From the NCBI GenBank assembly GCA_029379385.1, contig CM055605.1, positions 2,453,001 through 2,517,000 of the forward strand: a stretch of 64,000 bases of DNA. The letters are read 5' to 3'. The DNA comes from Quillaja saponaria. Its lineage: Eukaryota > Streptophyta > Magnoliopsida > Fabales > Quillajaceae. Under the pieces are notes generated by a model. The model saw only the letters and a list, made by a program, of their open reading frames with translations, searched no databases and was not told the origin of the DNA. Made by a program: the position numbers and the translations under genes. Shown piece after piece: positions 62,250 through 64,000 of this stretch (position 1 is its first letter; every line of letters begins with the position of its first letter).

Positions 62250-64000
62250 CTTGTTTATGTTGTTCCCTTGTGTTTGGGTTCTTATAGGTGACATTTTTTT
62301 AAAGGTAAGTTACAAACATTTCAACATGGGTAAATAATAATTATATTAACCATTATAATAGATGCTATAAAATTTGCAGGGTATTGCTATATATACTAAA
62401 ACAAAAAAACAAAAGCGGCTATAATTTTTTACTTCTGTATACCTTTTATTAAAATATTGCATATTTAAATTTTACAAATTATTTATTGTAAAATATTTAT
62501 TAAGATACAATAAATAAAAATATTTTAAAAATTTTACAACAATATTTGTTAAGATATTCTTGTAAAATATTTATTAAGATACAATAATTAAATTATTTTA
62601 AAGTAATAATTCATTAGTTTAATTAAATCATTATCATTCACAATAATAAATGTTAAATTTTTATATTTATTAAATATTTTTAGCGAGTGCCTTAGTATAT
62701 GTAAAAGTATTTTAATATTTATTACATATCGTTAATATACGAGTATGACAACAACAACAATTTCCATTTCAACTAGCAGTTACTTCCATATCGACAAATG
62801 TTTATAGGACAATCAAAACCTTGTATAAAATATCTCAAATACTGTATCATACGGTTCCATTATTAATTTTCTGTGGTTCACATTTTTTCTCTGCTGGGTC
62901 AGTTTCAATTGCATTATAGAACGTGACATTGCTTTCAAAAGACGCCGGTGGGTGGGTCGAGCAAGAGCCAAGAAAGTATCAGCCGGGATTTACACTTTGA
63001 AAGAACAGAGCAACCCAGTCAGCTTCTACTTCCTTCAGGTGTTTTTTATTTTATTTTTCATCTTTTCTGGTTTACTAATTTGCCATGTTTGGATTTTATT
63101 AGTACTTTTCTTTTTTAAGCTTGTGTTGATTCAGTAATAAACATGACTTGAGGTTGAGAATTTAGTACCCTCGGGACTAACCTGTGGTATATATGTTACT
63201 TCCTTCTTCTTCTCAAGTGAAATTTATATCTTGCACAGTCCTGTGAGTAAAATTTGCCATACTTCATCACTTAAGAAGGCTATATATAATCTATTAATTG
63301 GGGTTGGAGAGGAGATCTTACTTTAAATCACTAGACCTTGTGGGAAATTTGTTTGGTATGTATGATTGATGCAGAATGCAAAAATCATCCTCTTGGTGCA
63401 TAATATTTTCTATGTCACTTGGTACTGCCCAATAAGCTTTAACTCAAATGGCTTCCATGGTCACAAAACCTGGGTCAATGTTCAAATCGTGACAAGTGAT
63501 TATCAGGAAGGTTTAACCTTTCCGAGGTGCAATGGGTGTCTCTCATCTTAGCTAAAGAAATGTCAATTGGTACTGGAAATCCTCTATGTGTGTATTTTTT
63601 CCATATTGATGATATTCTTCATTTCTTCTTAAGACTTCGGACTTTTGTTGAGGCACCATATTGATAAAGGTTGAAGTTTTTCTTAACAAACAAAAAAGGG
63701 AGCTTTGAGTACAGTAGAAATGAAATGTACATTTAAAAATAAAAAAATAAAACTGTTTTTCTCTACTCAAATTAGTAAATGATAAACCTTTTGAATGTAT
63801 AATATGATCTAAGTAAATGGCTACAATAATGAATTTTTTGAGTACGAAGAACTTATGAAGCCTCTAGGTCGTAAGGAAAAATATGCCCTGGTATTTTCTG
63901 ATCATCCTATGTTATTGCAATCATTGTGGCTCAAGTTCTAAACTTTTCAATAGATATTTATTATGAAATCAAGTCCTGTTTTAATGCTTTTATTCTTTTA
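62250..64000. other. Right-hand flank, no confident gene
   Basis: AT-rich DNA to 62.75 kb, then a less biased part. A short frame at 62952-63137 may touch a leader exon ending at a GGTGTTTT donor near 63038 of a gene lying further right, but this cannot be decided here. A SINE-like block is near 63430-63545. Confidence 0.35.

Noticed and set aside
62952..63137. 61-codon frame starting MGRARAKK
   Set aside because: Half of it lies beyond a plausible splice donor, and no family match is evident; at most a leader exon of a gene outside the window.

Overview
The window is nuclear DNA of a eudicot plant. It is AT-rich, genes are split by short U-rich introns with GT-AG borders, long gene-poor stretches separate them, and every recognisable gene belongs to a land-plant family. 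I cannot name the species. No rRNA, organellar insert, CRISPR array or prokaryotic operon was seen, and no intact tRNA gene was recognised. I found no candidate for a wholly new biological system. The most unusual locus is a tandem pair of degenerating UDP-apiose/xylose synthase genes.

Layout, left to right: a CYP94C1-like P450 of jasmonate catabolism (minus, 1.3-2.8 kb, broken by two one-base shifts); a nuclear proteinaceous RNase P of the PRORP2/3 type (plus, 6.3-9.7 kb, six exons); a ten-exon FAR3/CER4-type fatty acyl-CoA reductase (minus, 10.2-14.0 kb); the histone chaperone HIRA (minus, 16.5-22.7 kb, ten exons, one apparent frameshift); the ESCRT ATPase VPS4/SKD1 (minus, 24.2-28.0 kb, eight exons, one GC-AG intron); a methyltransferase pseudogene (plus, 28.9-30.3 kb); two tandem AXS-type genes (minus, 31.3-33.5 and 35.2-37.6 kb) inside a roughly 3 kb duplication; germin-like pseudogene fragments in opposite orientations (38.9-40.2 kb) beside a duplicated piece of the SAP gene promoter; an F-box gene (minus, 40.3-41.6 kb, one shift); an A20/AN1 stress-associated protein (plus, 44.7-45.2 kb, one shift); a GT29 sialyltransferase-like gene (plus, 47-48.2 kb); a PARP3-like C-terminal pseudogene (minus, 48.8-49.6 kb); a WIP-domain C2H2 zinc-finger gene (minus, 51.3-53.1 kb); a TFL1/CEN-type PEBP gene (minus, 57.9-59.0 kb); and a PPR pseudogene (plus, 61.0-62.2 kb).

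The genes are ordinary, independently transcribed plant genes with no shared pathway. Five one-base insertions interrupt four otherwise well conserved genes. Because HIRA is normally a conserved single-copy gene, residual insertion errors from long-read sequencing are a serious alternative to pseudogenisation. The AXS copies, the germin-like, PARP3-like, methyltransferase and PPR fragments show independent decay (stops, deletions, substituted catalytic residues), so those are real relics. Exon borders were placed by eye from splice consensus plus family alignment recalled from memory.
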